DNA from: an uncultured Collinsella sp.
Lineage (GTDB): Bacteria > Actinomycetota > Coriobacteriia > Coriobacteriales > Coriobacteriaceae
Direction of reading: 5' to 3'
DNA: 6,897 nucleotides
Assembly: GCA_900556515.1 (NCBI GenBank)
Contig: USPH01000071.1
Coordinates: 1 to 6,897 of the forward strand
Part shown: in pieces, positions 1 to 6,416 of the stretch
How the letters are laid out: each line of letters starts with the position of its first letter
How positions within the stretch are numbered: the stretch's first letter is position 1
Program-made: the position numbers and the translations under genes
The notes under the pieces: generated by a model
Database searches by the model: none
What the model saw: only the letters and a program-made list of their open reading frames with translations
Told to the model about the DNA's origin: nothing

Positions 1-19
1 CGACCGTGCAAAACGGTCG
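1..19. repeat. Perfect inverted repeat (7-bp stem, 5-nt loop)
   Basis: CGACCGT (1-7) and ACGGTCG (13-19) are exact reverse complements around the loop GCAAA. The stem is GC-rich and starts at the very first base, so it could continue beyond the window. No T-run follows on the + strand (CAACGTGC), so it lacks the second half of an intrinsic terminator in that direction. It may be the stem of an upstream terminator, part of a leader structure, or chance inside an upstream gene. Confidence 0.45.
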
Positions 20-55
20 CAACGTGCACCCAAACCGCGCCGCGAAGGCGCCGTC

Positions 56-64
56 AAAGGAGGT
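56..64 (+). promoter_or_regulatory. Ribosome binding site of scpA
   Basis: AAAGGAGGT is a near-perfect match to the anti-Shine-Dalgarno sequence. GGAGG ends 6 nt before the ATG at 70, which fixes the scpA start. Confidence 0.85.
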
Positions 65-69
65 CGAAG

Positions 70-882
70 ATGTCGTATCGCGTGTCGACGCAGGTCTACA
101 GCGGACCGTTCGACCTGCTGCTGCAGCTGGTAACCCGCCAAAAAGTAGATATCGGCGCCATCTCCATCAGCGAGGTGGCCGAGCAATACCTTGCCGAGGC
201 CGAGCGCATCGAGGCGCTGGACCTGGACGTGGCGAGCGACTTTTTGCTGGTTGCAGCAACCCTTTTGGACATCAAGGCCGCCTCTCTGGTGCCGCAGGAG
301 GCCCCGCGCAAAGTCGATGACGACGATGACGAGTTCGACGAAGACCTCGAGGAGCTCAGCGCGCTCGACGGCGACGCCCTGCGAGAGGTCCTGATCCAGC
401 GCCTGATTGCCTACAAGCAGTTTAAGGGCGCGGCTGCGGCCCTCGGTGCCCGCATGCAGGCCGAAAGCCGCATGCACCCGCGTGTGGCCGGTCCCGACCC
501 GGAGTTCCTGGGGCTCATGCCCGACTACCTGGCAGGCATCACCCTGCGCGGTCTCGCCGTCATCTGCGCCGACCTGGACGGCAAGCGACAGACCTTCCTG
601 CTGGAGGCCGAGCATGTGGCGCCGCATCGCGTACCGCTCGACCTAACTGTGGCCTCGGTCGACCGCTTTACCACGGCGCACCAAACCTGCACCTTCCGTG
701 AACTGCTGGACGGCGACGCCACCACCGAGCAGCTCGTCGTCACCTTCCTGGCCATGCTTGAGCTCGCCAAGCGCGGCTCGCTCACGCTGAGCCAGGACGA
801 GATCTTTGGAACCATCCGCATCAACCGCGTCGAGGGCGCCGAGGCCTACGTGCCCGGCGAGGGCCCCGAGCTCACCGAATAG
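70..882 (+). CDS. scpA: Segregation and condensation protein A (kleisin subunit of SMC-ScpAB)
   Basis: ScpA bridges the two heads of the SMC dimer and, with ScpB, forms the bacterial condensin that compacts and segregates the chromosome in the nucleoid. The 270-residue product has the family's usual length. Visible landmarks are the N-terminal GPFDLLLQLV motif (12-21, the SMC-neck-binding helical part), the conserved helix LLVAATLLDIKAASLVP (59-75), and a C-terminal winged-helix segment with FLAMLELAKRG and QDEIFGTIRI (about 226-251), which in the family contacts the SMC head. Residues 83-95 form a very acidic linker (DDDDDEFDEDLEE). The ATG at 70 follows a strong SD. scpB starts 11 nt after the stop, and its SD (AGGAG, 881-885) overlaps this gene's TAG, so the two are probably translated together in a fixed ratio. 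No defect is seen. Confidence 0.95.
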   Translation: MSYRVSTQVYSGPFDLLLQLVTRQKVDIGAISISEVAEQYLAEAERIEALDLDVASDFLLVAATLLDIKAASLVPQEAPRKVDDDDDEFDEDLEELSALDGDALREVLIQRLIAYKQFKGAAAALGARMQAESRMHPRVAGPDPEFLGLMPDYLAGITLRGLAVICADLDGKRQTFLLEAEHVAPHRVPLDLTVASVDRFTTAHQTCTFRELLDGDATTEQLVVTFLAMLELAKRGSLTLSQDEIFGTIRINRVEGAEAYVPGEGPELTE

Positions 883-893
883 GAGCCGCAACC

Positions 894-1622
894 ATGTCAA
901 CCCTTTCCACTCTGGAGGCAAACAGCCTCAAAGGCGCCCTCGAGGCGCTGCTGCTGGTGTCGAGCGACCCCGTAAGTGCACCCGCGCTGGCCGGCGCACT
1001 GGATATCGCCCCCGGCGAGTGTGCGTCGCTTTTGGCCGAGCTCAAGGTTGAGTACGAGGAGGCCAACCGCGGCTTTCAGCTGCGTGAGGTCGCCGGCGGC
1101 TGGCGCCTGTTTACGCACCCCGCTTACCACGACGTGGTCGAGGCCTATGTGTTGAGCTGGGACACGCAAAAGCTGTCGCAGGCGGCGCTCGAAACCCTAG
1201 CCGTGATCGCCTACCACCAGCCCGTGACGCGCGAGGTGGTCAAGGGCATCCGCGGCGTCAATTCCGACGGCGTCATCGCGTCGCTCGTGGACAAGGGTCT
1301 GGTGCGCGAGCTCGGCCGCGACCCCCAGCGCGGTCAGGCCATCATCTACGGCACGACCAACGCCTTCTTGGAGAAGTTCGGTCTGCGCTCCACCCGCGAC
1401 CTGCCCGACCTGGAACAGTTTGCCCCCGACGAGCAGTCACGTCAGTTTATCCGCGAGCGCCTGAGCGGCCGCAGTATTCAGTCCACGCTCGAGGAACAGG
1501 CCGAGGACCTGGACGAAGAGCGCGAACTGCTCGATACCGATGTTGAGGATGTTGAGGCAGTCGAGGACTTGGAGACCCTAGTCGTCGACGAGACCTCGGA
1601 GGATTTGCATGACGAGGACTAA
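894..1622 (+). CDS. scpB: Segregation and condensation protein B
   Basis: ScpB is the winged-helix (kite) subunit of SMC-ScpAB; a ScpB dimer grips the central part of ScpA and modulates the SMC ATPase cycle. The 242-residue product shows the N-terminal winged helix (LKGALEALLLVSSDPVS, 12-28), then the family signature LSQAALETLAVIAYHQPVTR (94-113), IRGVNSDGVI (119-128) and GQAIIYGTTNAFLEKFGL (147-164). The core is complete by about residue 175. The last ~60 residues are a highly acidic extension (for example EEQAEDLDEERELLD and repeated DVE/AVE units), longer than in many ScpB proteins of about 180-200 residues. The ATG at 894 has the SD AGGAG with an 8-nt spacer. The 3' end overlaps rluB by 14 nt. 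Confidence 0.95.
   Translation: MSTLSTLEANSLKGALEALLLVSSDPVSAPALAGALDIAPGECASLLAELKVEYEEANRGFQLREVAGGWRLFTHPAYHDVVEAYVLSWDTQKLSQAALETLAVIAYHQPVTREVVKGIRGVNSDGVIASLVDKGLVRELGRDPQRGQAIIYGTTNAFLEKFGLRSTRDLPDLEQFAPDEQSRQFIRERLSGRSIQSTLEEQAEDLDEERELLDTDVEDVEAVEDLETLVVDETSEDLHDED
1539..1556 (+). repeat. Tandem 9-bp repeat (x2) in the scpB acidic tail
   Basis: GATGTTGAG occurs twice head to tail, in frame, encoding DVE-DVE (residues 216-221). A diverged third unit, GCAGTCGAG (AVE), follows directly. Unit length is a multiple of three, so copy-number change would keep the reading frame. Confidence 0.8.
1598..1603 (+). promoter_or_regulatory. Ribosome binding site of rluB inside scpB
   Basis: GGAGGA lies 5 nt before the ATG at 1609, within the last codons of scpB. 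It favours the upstream, overlapping rluB start. A second SD-like site, AGGGGAG (1629-1635), sits 9 nt before an in-frame GTG at 1645, so the choice is not fully settled. Confidence 0.6.
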
Positions 1623-2574
1623 CGAAGTAGGGGAGACGCACGCCGTGGGCAACGCAGTACCCGCAACCGACTCCCAGCCCGTTTACCCGCACACCATGCG
1701 CCTGCAGCGTTTTTTGGCGCGCGCGGGCGTGGCAAGCCGCCGCGGGTCGGAGGACCTGATGACCGCCGGCCGCGTGACCGTCAACGGCCAGGTCGCGACC
1801 GAGCTGGGCACCAAGGTCGATGTCGACCACGATCACATCGAGGTCGACGGCATGCCCGTCAAGCTCGACCAGGGCGCCGTGTACCTGATGCTCTACAAGC
1901 CGACCGGCTACCTCACCACCATGAGCGACCCGCAGGAGCGCCCTTGCGTGGCCGACCTGGTCCCCCGCGACCGCTTTCCGGGACTCTTCCCGGTGGGCCG
2001 CCTGGACCGCGACACCACGGGCCTTTTGCTCTTTACCACCGACGGCGACCTGTCACAGGACCTGCTGCACCCCAGCAAGCATGTCTATAAGACCTACCAG
2101 GCACTTGTGGACGGGCAGCTAACCGACCGCGACCTCACGCCGCTACGCCGTGGCATCGAGCTCGACGACGGCCTCTGCCAGCCGGCAATCTGCCGAGTCA
2201 TCACCGCACGCGAGGCCGAGGCCGTAGCTCCCCAGGGCGTCAAGCCTGGTACCACTGCCGTGGAGGTCATCATCCGCGAGGGTCGTAAAAACCAGGTTAA
2301 GCGCATGTTGAGCAAGATTCACCATCCGGTGATCCGCCTGCACCGCTGCAACTTTGCCGGCCTTGAGCTCAAGGATGTGGCCAAGGGCTCGTGGCGCGAG
2401 CTCACCGACCTCGAGGTGCAGATCCTCAAAAGCGGTGGTATCCCGCCCAAGCAGGCGAGCGCCAAGCACGGCGGTGGCAAGCCCCAGGACACGTCCGCGG
2501 CCCGCACGCGTCACCACGGCAGCCACGGATCCGCACCCAAGCGCAACACCTACCGCGAGCGATACACGGGCTAG
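1609..2574 (+). CDS. rluB: RsuA/RluB-family rRNA pseudouridine synthase
   Basis: Enzymes of this family isomerise one uridine of rRNA to pseudouridine; E. coli RluB acts on U2605 of 23S rRNA. The 321-residue product has an S4 RNA-binding domain (MRLQRFLARAGVASRRGSED, 30-49, through GRVTVNGQ, 54-61) and a catalytic domain with YKPTG (96-100), GRLDRDTTGLLLFTTDGDL (130-148; D133 is the expected catalytic aspartate) and REGRKNQVKRM (223-233). A basic, Gly/His/Lys-rich tail (about 280-321) follows and could bind RNA. Family proteins normally start near the S4 motif, here M30 (ATG 1696), so the 29 residues before it are extra. The ATG at 1609 has a good SD and overlaps scpB; GTG 1645 is the alternative. 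The exact uridine target is inferred from the family and from the scpAB neighbourhood typical of RluB. Confidence 0.92.
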   Translation: MTRTNEVGETHAVGNAVPATDSQPVYPHTMRLQRFLARAGVASRRGSEDLMTAGRVTVNGQVATELGTKVDVDHDHIEVDGMPVKLDQGAVYLMLYKPTGYLTTMSDPQERPCVADLVPRDRFPGLFPVGRLDRDTTGLLLFTTDGDLSQDLLHPSKHVYKTYQALVDGQLTDRDLTPLRRGIELDDGLCQPAICRVITAREAEAVAPQGVKPGTTAVEVIIREGRKNQVKRMLSKIHHPVIRLHRCNFAGLELKDVAKGSWRELTDLEVQILKSGGIPPKQASAKHGGGKPQDTSAARTRHHGSHGSAPKRNTYRERYTG

Positions 2575-2640
2575 GCAATCCGCTAAGCCGCAGCGTCCGC
2601 GTCCCATACCAGCACGTCAACCACCGAAAGGAAGCATTGC
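2575..2640 (+). other. Intergenic gap between rluB and cmk
   Basis: These 66 nt are the longest non-coding stretch within the gene string. They hold the cmk SD (AAGGAA, 2628-2633) but no hairpin followed by a T-run and no recognisable -35/-10 pair. A weak internal promoter cannot be excluded by eye. Confidence 0.5.
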
Positions 2641-3327
2641 ATGATCGTCGCCATCGACGGCCCCGCCGGTTCCGGCAAGTCCACCATCGCCAAGGAGATC
2701 GCCCGCCAGCTGGGCTTTAACAAGCTCGACACGGGCGCCATGTATCGCGCCGTCACCTTCGCCGCGCTCGACCGCGGCATCGACTTGGATAACGAGGCGG
2801 CCATCGACGCCCTCGCCGAGCAAATCGAGATCCGCTTTACAAACGGCACCGGCGAGGACACGCGCCTGACCATTGACGGCCAGGACGCTTCGGCCGCCAT
2901 CCGCACCCCGCAGGTCGACGCCAACGTGTCCAAGGTCTCGGCCTATCCGGGCGTGCGCGCCGCCATGCTCATCCACCAGCGCCGCGCCGCCGAGGACCGC
3001 GATATCGTGGCCGAGGGTCGCGACATCGGTACCGTCGTGTTCCCTAACGCGCAGGTCAAGGTCTTCCTGACCGCCGACCCGCGTGAGCGCGCCCGCCGCC
3101 GCGTGCTGCAGCGTCACCAAAACGACGCCCAGCCGCTCACGTCCGAGCAGCTCGAAGCCGAGGTCGACGAGACCCTCGACGCCCTTAAGCAGCGCGACAA
3201 GCTCGACAGCAGCCGCGAGGTCGCCCCGCTCGTGCCCGCCGAGGACGCCGTGCACGTCGACTCCACCGCCCACACCATCGACGAGGTCGTCTCGATAATC
3301 GAGGACCTCATTAACCAAAGGAGGTAG
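2641..3327 (+). CDS. cmk: Cytidylate kinase
   Basis: Cytoplasmic enzyme that phosphorylates CMP and dCMP to the diphosphates with ATP, recycling pyrimidine nucleotides from RNA turnover and lipid synthesis. The 228-residue product matches the usual bacterial length. Visible motifs are the P-loop GPAGSGKST (7-15), LDTGAMYRAVTFAAL (29-43; substrate side), VAEGRDIGTVVFP (123-135), the arginine-rich lid DPRERARRRVLQRH (146-159) and RDKLDSSREVAPLVPA (185-200), which is diagnostic for CMP kinases rather than adenylate kinases. The ATG at 2641 has the SD AAGGAA with a 7-nt spacer. plsC follows after 3 nt and its SD overlaps the cmk stop. The CDP product relates functionally to the CDP-diacylglycerol route that begins with PlsC. 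Confidence 0.96.
   Translation: MIVAIDGPAGSGKSTIAKEIARQLGFNKLDTGAMYRAVTFAALDRGIDLDNEAAIDALAEQIEIRFTNGTGEDTRLTIDGQDASAAIRTPQVDANVSKVSAYPGVRAAMLIHQRRAAEDRDIVAEGRDIGTVVFPNAQVKVFLTADPRERARRRVLQRHQNDAQPLTSEQLEAEVDETLDALKQRDKLDSSREVAPLVPAEDAVHVDSTAHTIDEVVSIIEDLINQRR
3317..3325 (+). promoter_or_regulatory. Ribosome binding site of plsC overlapping the cmk stop
   Basis: AAAGGAGGT is embedded in the last cmk codons, and its final T is the first base of the cmk TAG (3325-3327). It gives a 6-nt spacer from GGAGG to the ATG at 3331. The arrangement suggests that ribosomes ending on cmk restart on plsC. Confidence 0.8.
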
Positions 3328-3330
3328 CCC

Positions 3331-4059
3331 ATGCGCCTGTTTAAGCAGACGCCCGAGGACTATTACAACGCCCCCTACGCCGAGTTTCCAGCGCTCATCC
3401 GCGGCACCGTCGTCGTAGTCATGGCCATCCTTTGGGCCTTCTCCAAGCTCATGTGGCGCTGGAAGGTAGAGGACGCCGATCTGCTGTTTGAGCGCCAGGA
3501 CAGCCGCGGCAGCGTGGTCATCTGCAACCACACTTCAATGGCCGAGCTCTTGGCCGTGGAGACGGCGCTGTTCTTTGGCGGCCGCCGCATTCGCCCCATT
3601 TTTAAGTCCGAGTTCGCCAAGAGCAAGATTGTGCGCTGGGCCTTTAGCCGCGTTGGCGGCATCCCCGTCGAGCGCGGTACTGCCGATATGAAGTGCCTGC
3701 GCGCCGCTCAGCATGCACTGCAGCGCGGCGAGGACGTCCTGATCTTCCCCGAGGGCACGCGCATCCGCTCGCGCGAGATCAAGCCCGAGGTCCACGGCGG
3801 CTTTGCGCTCATCGCCCAGATGGGCAAGGCGCCCGTCAACCCGCTCGCCATCTGCGGCTGGTCCGATATCACGCCCGCGGGCAAAAAGATCATGTGTCCC
3901 AAGAAATGCTGGATCCGCGCCGGCAAGGCTGTCTCGCTTTCCGACGCACCGGCCGGGCTTAAGCGCACGGAGCGCCTGGAATGGTTTGAGTCCGAGGCCA
4001 TGAACCGCGTCTACGCCATGCGAGACGAGCTGTGCGCCGAGCATCCGGGCAGGTTCTAG
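3331..4059 (+). CDS. plsC: 1-acyl-sn-glycerol-3-phosphate acyltransferase (PlsC/LPLAT family)
   Basis: Predicted to acylate lysophosphatidic acid to phosphatidic acid, the precursor of all phospholipids, at the inner face of the membrane. The 242-residue product has one hydrophobic N-terminal segment (about 23-40, RGTVVVVMAILWAFSKLM) and the acyltransferase blocks in order: VVICNHTSMAELL (62-74), the middle block VGGIPVERG (108-116) and FPEGTRIRS (139-147). The first block is odd: the family has HX4D, whereas here H67 is followed by E72 (NHTSMAE), a conservative but unusual change at the residue that supports the catalytic histidine. The remaining blocks are canonical. It sits in the conserved cmk-plsC-ispH order. 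Substrate assignment is by family; other lyso-lipid acyltransferases share this fold. Confidence 0.88.
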   Translation: MRLFKQTPEDYYNAPYAEFPALIRGTVVVVMAILWAFSKLMWRWKVEDADLLFERQDSRGSVVICNHTSMAELLAVETALFFGGRRIRPIFKSEFAKSKIVRWAFSRVGGIPVERGTADMKCLRAAQHALQRGEDVLIFPEGTRIRSREIKPEVHGGFALIAQMGKAPVNPLAICGWSDITPAGKKIMCPKKCWIRAGKAVSLSDAPAGLKRTERLEWFESEAMNRVYAMRDELCAEHPGRF

Positions 4060-4061
4060 CC

Positions 4062-4961
4062 ATGAGCGAGAACCTGACGAACACCGCCGTGACTGCGTCC
4101 GATCAGGACGGCGCGCCCACCATCGAGATCGCAGCCCACGCCGGCACTTGCTACGGCGTGCAGCGCGCGCTCGATATGGCGCTAGCCGCCGCACCGCAGG
4201 CAGGTGAGTGCGCTCAGGTCCATACCTTGGGGCCGCTCATCCATAACCCCATCGTGGTACGCGAGCTCGCTGAGGCAGGCGTTGGCTTGGCCGAAACCCT
4301 GGACGACGCCGCAACCGGCACCGTGATCATCCGCGCCCACGGCGTGGTGCCGCAGGTCATCGATGCTGCCCGCAAGCGCGGCCTCAACGTGGTCGACGCC
4401 ACCTGTCCCTACGTGAAGAAGGTCCATGTTGCAGCGGAGCGCCTGGTGCGCGAGGGCTATCGCATGGTGGTCGTGGGTGAGCCGGGGCATCCCGAGGTCG
4501 AGGGCATTCTGGGTCACGCCGGCGACGATGCGCAGGTCGTGAGCTGTGCCGCTGACGCCAACGCCTTGTCGCTCAGGGGCAAGGTGGGCCTCGTCGTGCA
4601 GACCACCCAGACCGCGCAGAACCTCGCCGAGGTCGTGGCTGCCATCACCCCGCGCGTGCAGGAGCTGCGCGTGATCAACACCATCTGCGCCGCCACGAGC
4701 GAGCGCCAGCAGGCAGCCGCATCACTTGCCAAACGCTGTGATTGCATGGTCGTCGTGGGTGGCAAGAACTCGGGCAACACCCGCCGCCTGGCTCAGATTT
4801 GCGCAGACACCTGCGAGCACACGCATCACATCGAGGAAGCTTCCGAGCTCCAGGCCGCGTGGTTTACCGACGCTCACCACATCGGCATCACCGCCGGAGC
4901 CTCCACCCCGCAAGAACACATCGAGCGCGCCGTCGAGCGCATCAAGGAGCTTTGCCGCTAA
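4062..4961 (+). CDS. ispH: 4-hydroxy-3-methylbut-2-enyl diphosphate reductase (IspH/LytB)
   Basis: Last enzyme of the MEP pathway: reduces HMBPP to IPP and DMAPP with an Fe-S cluster in the cytoplasm. The 299-residue product carries the three cluster cysteines C30 (GTCYGV), C115 (DATCPYV) and C209 (NTICAATSERQ), and the substrate residues expected from E. coli IspH: H61 (LGPLIHN), H93 (RAHGV), H143 and E145 (GHPEVEG), TT 181-182 (VQTTQT), S237 and N239 (KNSGNT) and S281 (GASTP). About 20 polar residues precede the usual N-terminal start of the fold. I chose ATG 4062, 2 nt after the plsC stop; an in-frame GTG at 4032 would overlap plsC by 28 nt. The SD is weak. Unlike many clostridial versions it is not fused to ribosomal protein S1; the protein ends right after the IspH domain. 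Confidence 0.95.
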   Translation: MSENLTNTAVTASDQDGAPTIEIAAHAGTCYGVQRALDMALAAAPQAGECAQVHTLGPLIHNPIVVRELAEAGVGLAETLDDAATGTVIIRAHGVVPQVIDAARKRGLNVVDATCPYVKKVHVAAERLVREGYRMVVVGEPGHPEVEGILGHAGDDAQVVSCAADANALSLRGKVGLVVQTTQTAQNLAEVVAAITPRVQELRVINTICAATSERQQAAASLAKRCDCMVVVGGKNSGNTRRLAQICADTCEHTHHIEEASELQAAWFTDAHHIGITAGASTPQEHIERAVERIKELCR

Positions 4962-4963
4962 CC

Positions 4964-6406
4964 ATGGACCAGACCGTACCCGCATACGCCGCCGAGGTGG
5001 CCGATTACGGGCGCAGCCGCGACCCCGAGCCGGGTGAGGGCGCGCTCGTTAAGAATGTGCGTCCCGAATCGCCCGCATGGGATGTGGGTATCGAGCCGGG
5101 CATGCGCGTGCTCACGGTCAACGGTGAGGCGCTCACCGACATGATCGTATGGCTTTGGGAGGCCGACGACGACACCGTTGATTTGGAGGTATTCGACCCG
5201 CGCGACGGCACCGTCACCTCCGTCGAGCTCGACCGCTTCCCGGGAGAGGACTGGGGCCTTGAGTTCGATGGCCCTATCTTCGATGGCATGCGTACCTGTG
5301 TGAACGCCTGCGTGTTCTGCTTTATGACCATGCTGCCCAAGGGCGGCCGCTCAACGCTCTATATTCGCGACGACGACTACCGCCTGAGCTTTTTGCAGGG
5401 CAACTTTGTCACGCTCACGAACCTCACCGACGAGGACGTGCAAAACGTCATCGCCCGCAACATGAGCCCCATGAACGTGTCGGTCCATGCCGTGAGCCCC
5501 GACGTCCGCCGTCGTATGATGGGCCGCAACGCCCAGCGCGGCATGGACGTACTCGAGACCATCATGGCCGCCGGCATCGAGATTCACGCGCAGATCGTGT
5601 TGTGCCCCGGCATGAACGACGGCGAGGAGCTGGAAAAGACCCTGCGCTTTTGCGAGGAGCACGAGCAAATCACAAGCCTGGGCATTGTGCCGCTCGGTTT
5701 TACCAAGCATCAGAACCGCTTTAGCTGGTCATACAGCGACAAGCCCGAACTGGCGCGCGAGACCATTGCCATGATCCGTCCCTACCAGGACCGCGCTTAC
5801 GAGCGTTTTGGCCGCCACACCTTCCAGATGAGCGACGAGTTCTACCTAGACGCCGGCATCGATCCGCCCGAGGCGGACTTTTACGACGGCTATCCGCAGT
5901 ACTACGACGGTATCGGCATGATCCGCTCATACCTAGACGAGACGGACGACGTGCTTGCCGCCGATGCCGAGCGACTGGCCCGCGTCCGCGAGGCCATCGC
6001 CGCTCGCAGCCAGCACCTGCTGTGCCTCTCGGGCGCCAGCGCACGCGACACCGTGGCACGTTTCGTGGAATCGCCGCAGGGGCTCGCCGGCACCGTCACG
6101 GCCATCAAGAATCGCTACTTTGGCGGCAACGTGGACGTGACCGGCCTCATCGTCGCCTGCGACATTCTGGAACAGCTGCCGCAGGACCTCTCGGGGGTTA
6201 TGCTCTTTGTGCCTAAGCTCATGTTCAACGCTGACGGCATGACGCTTGACGAGTATCATCGTGACGATTTACTCGCAAGCCTTACCAGTCGCGGCGCCGA
6301 GGTTCATGTGGTGTCGACCATGCCGCATGAGCTGCTCGATACCCTGGAGCACATCCTTGGCATTGTGCCTGCCGACTCTAACACTTCCACTGACCCTACC
6401 CATTAA
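4964..6406 (+). CDS. PDZ-like / radical SAM / DUF512 protein, function unknown
   Basis: The 480-residue product has a PDZ-like N-terminus (about 27-92, with GALVKNVRPESPAWDVGIEPG and VNGEALTD), a radical-SAM region beginning with C112-x3-C116-x2-C119 (TCVNACVFCF), which should bind a 4Fe-4S cluster and S-adenosylmethionine, then LPKGGRSTLYIRDDDYRLSF (124-143), GNFVTLTNLTDEDV (146-159), MSPMNVSVHAVSPDVRRRMM (167-186), and QIVLCPGMNDG (210-220). The C-terminal part (about 290-465) fits DUF512, including RYFGGNVDVTGLIVACDI (384-401). Proteins of this family (PF04459; TIGR03279 in cyanobacteria) are widespread but their reaction is unknown. Start ATG 4964 lies 2 nt after ispH; the open frame continues upstream to 4742, but that part is out-of-frame ispH, rich in Arg/His/Pro. 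The SD AAGGAG (4944-4949) is 14 nt away, which is long. der follows after 10 nt, a common pairing in clostridia. Confidence 0.9.
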   Translation: MDQTVPAYAAEVADYGRSRDPEPGEGALVKNVRPESPAWDVGIEPGMRVLTVNGEALTDMIVWLWEADDDTVDLEVFDPRDGTVTSVELDRFPGEDWGLEFDGPIFDGMRTCVNACVFCFMTMLPKGGRSTLYIRDDDYRLSFLQGNFVTLTNLTDEDVQNVIARNMSPMNVSVHAVSPDVRRRMMGRNAQRGMDVLETIMAAGIEIHAQIVLCPGMNDGEELEKTLRFCEEHEQITSLGIVPLGFTKHQNRFSWSYSDKPELARETIAMIRPYQDRAYERFGRHTFQMSDEFYLDAGIDPPEADFYDGYPQYYDGIGMIRSYLDETDDVLAADAERLARVREAIAARSQHLLCLSGASARDTVARFVESPQGLAGTVTAIKNRYFGGNVDVTGLIVACDILEQLPQDLSGVMLFVPKLMFNADGMTLDEYHRDDLLASLTSRGAEVHVVSTMPHELLDTLEHILGIVPADSNTSTDPTH

Positions 6407-6411
6407 AGGAG
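6405..6411 (+). promoter_or_regulatory. Ribosome binding site of der overlapping the previous stop
   Basis: AAAGGAG begins inside the TAA stop (6404-6406) of the DUF512 gene and ends 5 nt before the der ATG at 6417. It supports both the der start and coupling to the upstream gene. Confidence 0.8.
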
Positions 6412-6416
6412 AGCAG

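Larger units (their letters stand above)
1..69 (+). other. Leader upstream of scpA; no gene end visible
   Basis: No stop codon occurs in any + frame before the scpA start, so the end of an upstream gene cannot be placed here: it either lies before base 1 or the region is untranslated. The reading frame of scpA is open back to base 1 but contains no ATG, GTG or TTG, which supports the start at 70. The stretch holds an inverted repeat (1-19) and the scpA ribosome binding site (56-64). I see no convincing -35/-10 pair. In many actinobacteria a parA-like or xerD gene precedes scpA, but nothing here identifies one. Confidence 0.5.

Noticed and set aside
6..320. 104-codon open frame on the + strand overlapping the scpA start
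   Set aside because: Out of frame with scpA, Arg/Gly/Pro-rich, no motif, and no reason to prefer it over the clear ScpA N-terminus.
1447..1836. 129-codon open frame on the - strand across the scpB-rluB junction
   Set aside because: It runs opposite two confirmed genes, has an Arg/Pro-rich low-complexity end and no identifiable domain.
2575..2640. Internal promoter or terminator before cmk
   Set aside because: The 66-nt gap invites one, but I find no hairpin with a T-run and no -35/-10 pair that I could defend.
2617..3531. 304-codon open frame on the - strand opposite cmk and the start of plsC
   Set aside because: It is fully antisense to cmk, whose motifs are unmistakable. Its composition is dominated by Gly, Val, Asp, Leu and Ala with no recognisable domain. 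Long antisense frames are expected in high-GC genes.
3535..4194. 219-codon open frame on the - strand opposite plsC and the start of ispH
   Set aside because: Arg- and Ala-rich, no motif, and it crosses two well-supported genes on the other strand.
4742..4963. Upstream in-frame extension of the DUF512 gene to ATG 4742
   Set aside because: The extra 74 codons overlap the conserved C-terminal third of ispH and read as Arg/His/Pro-rich out-of-frame sequence. The PDZ-like domain starts after the ATG at 4964.
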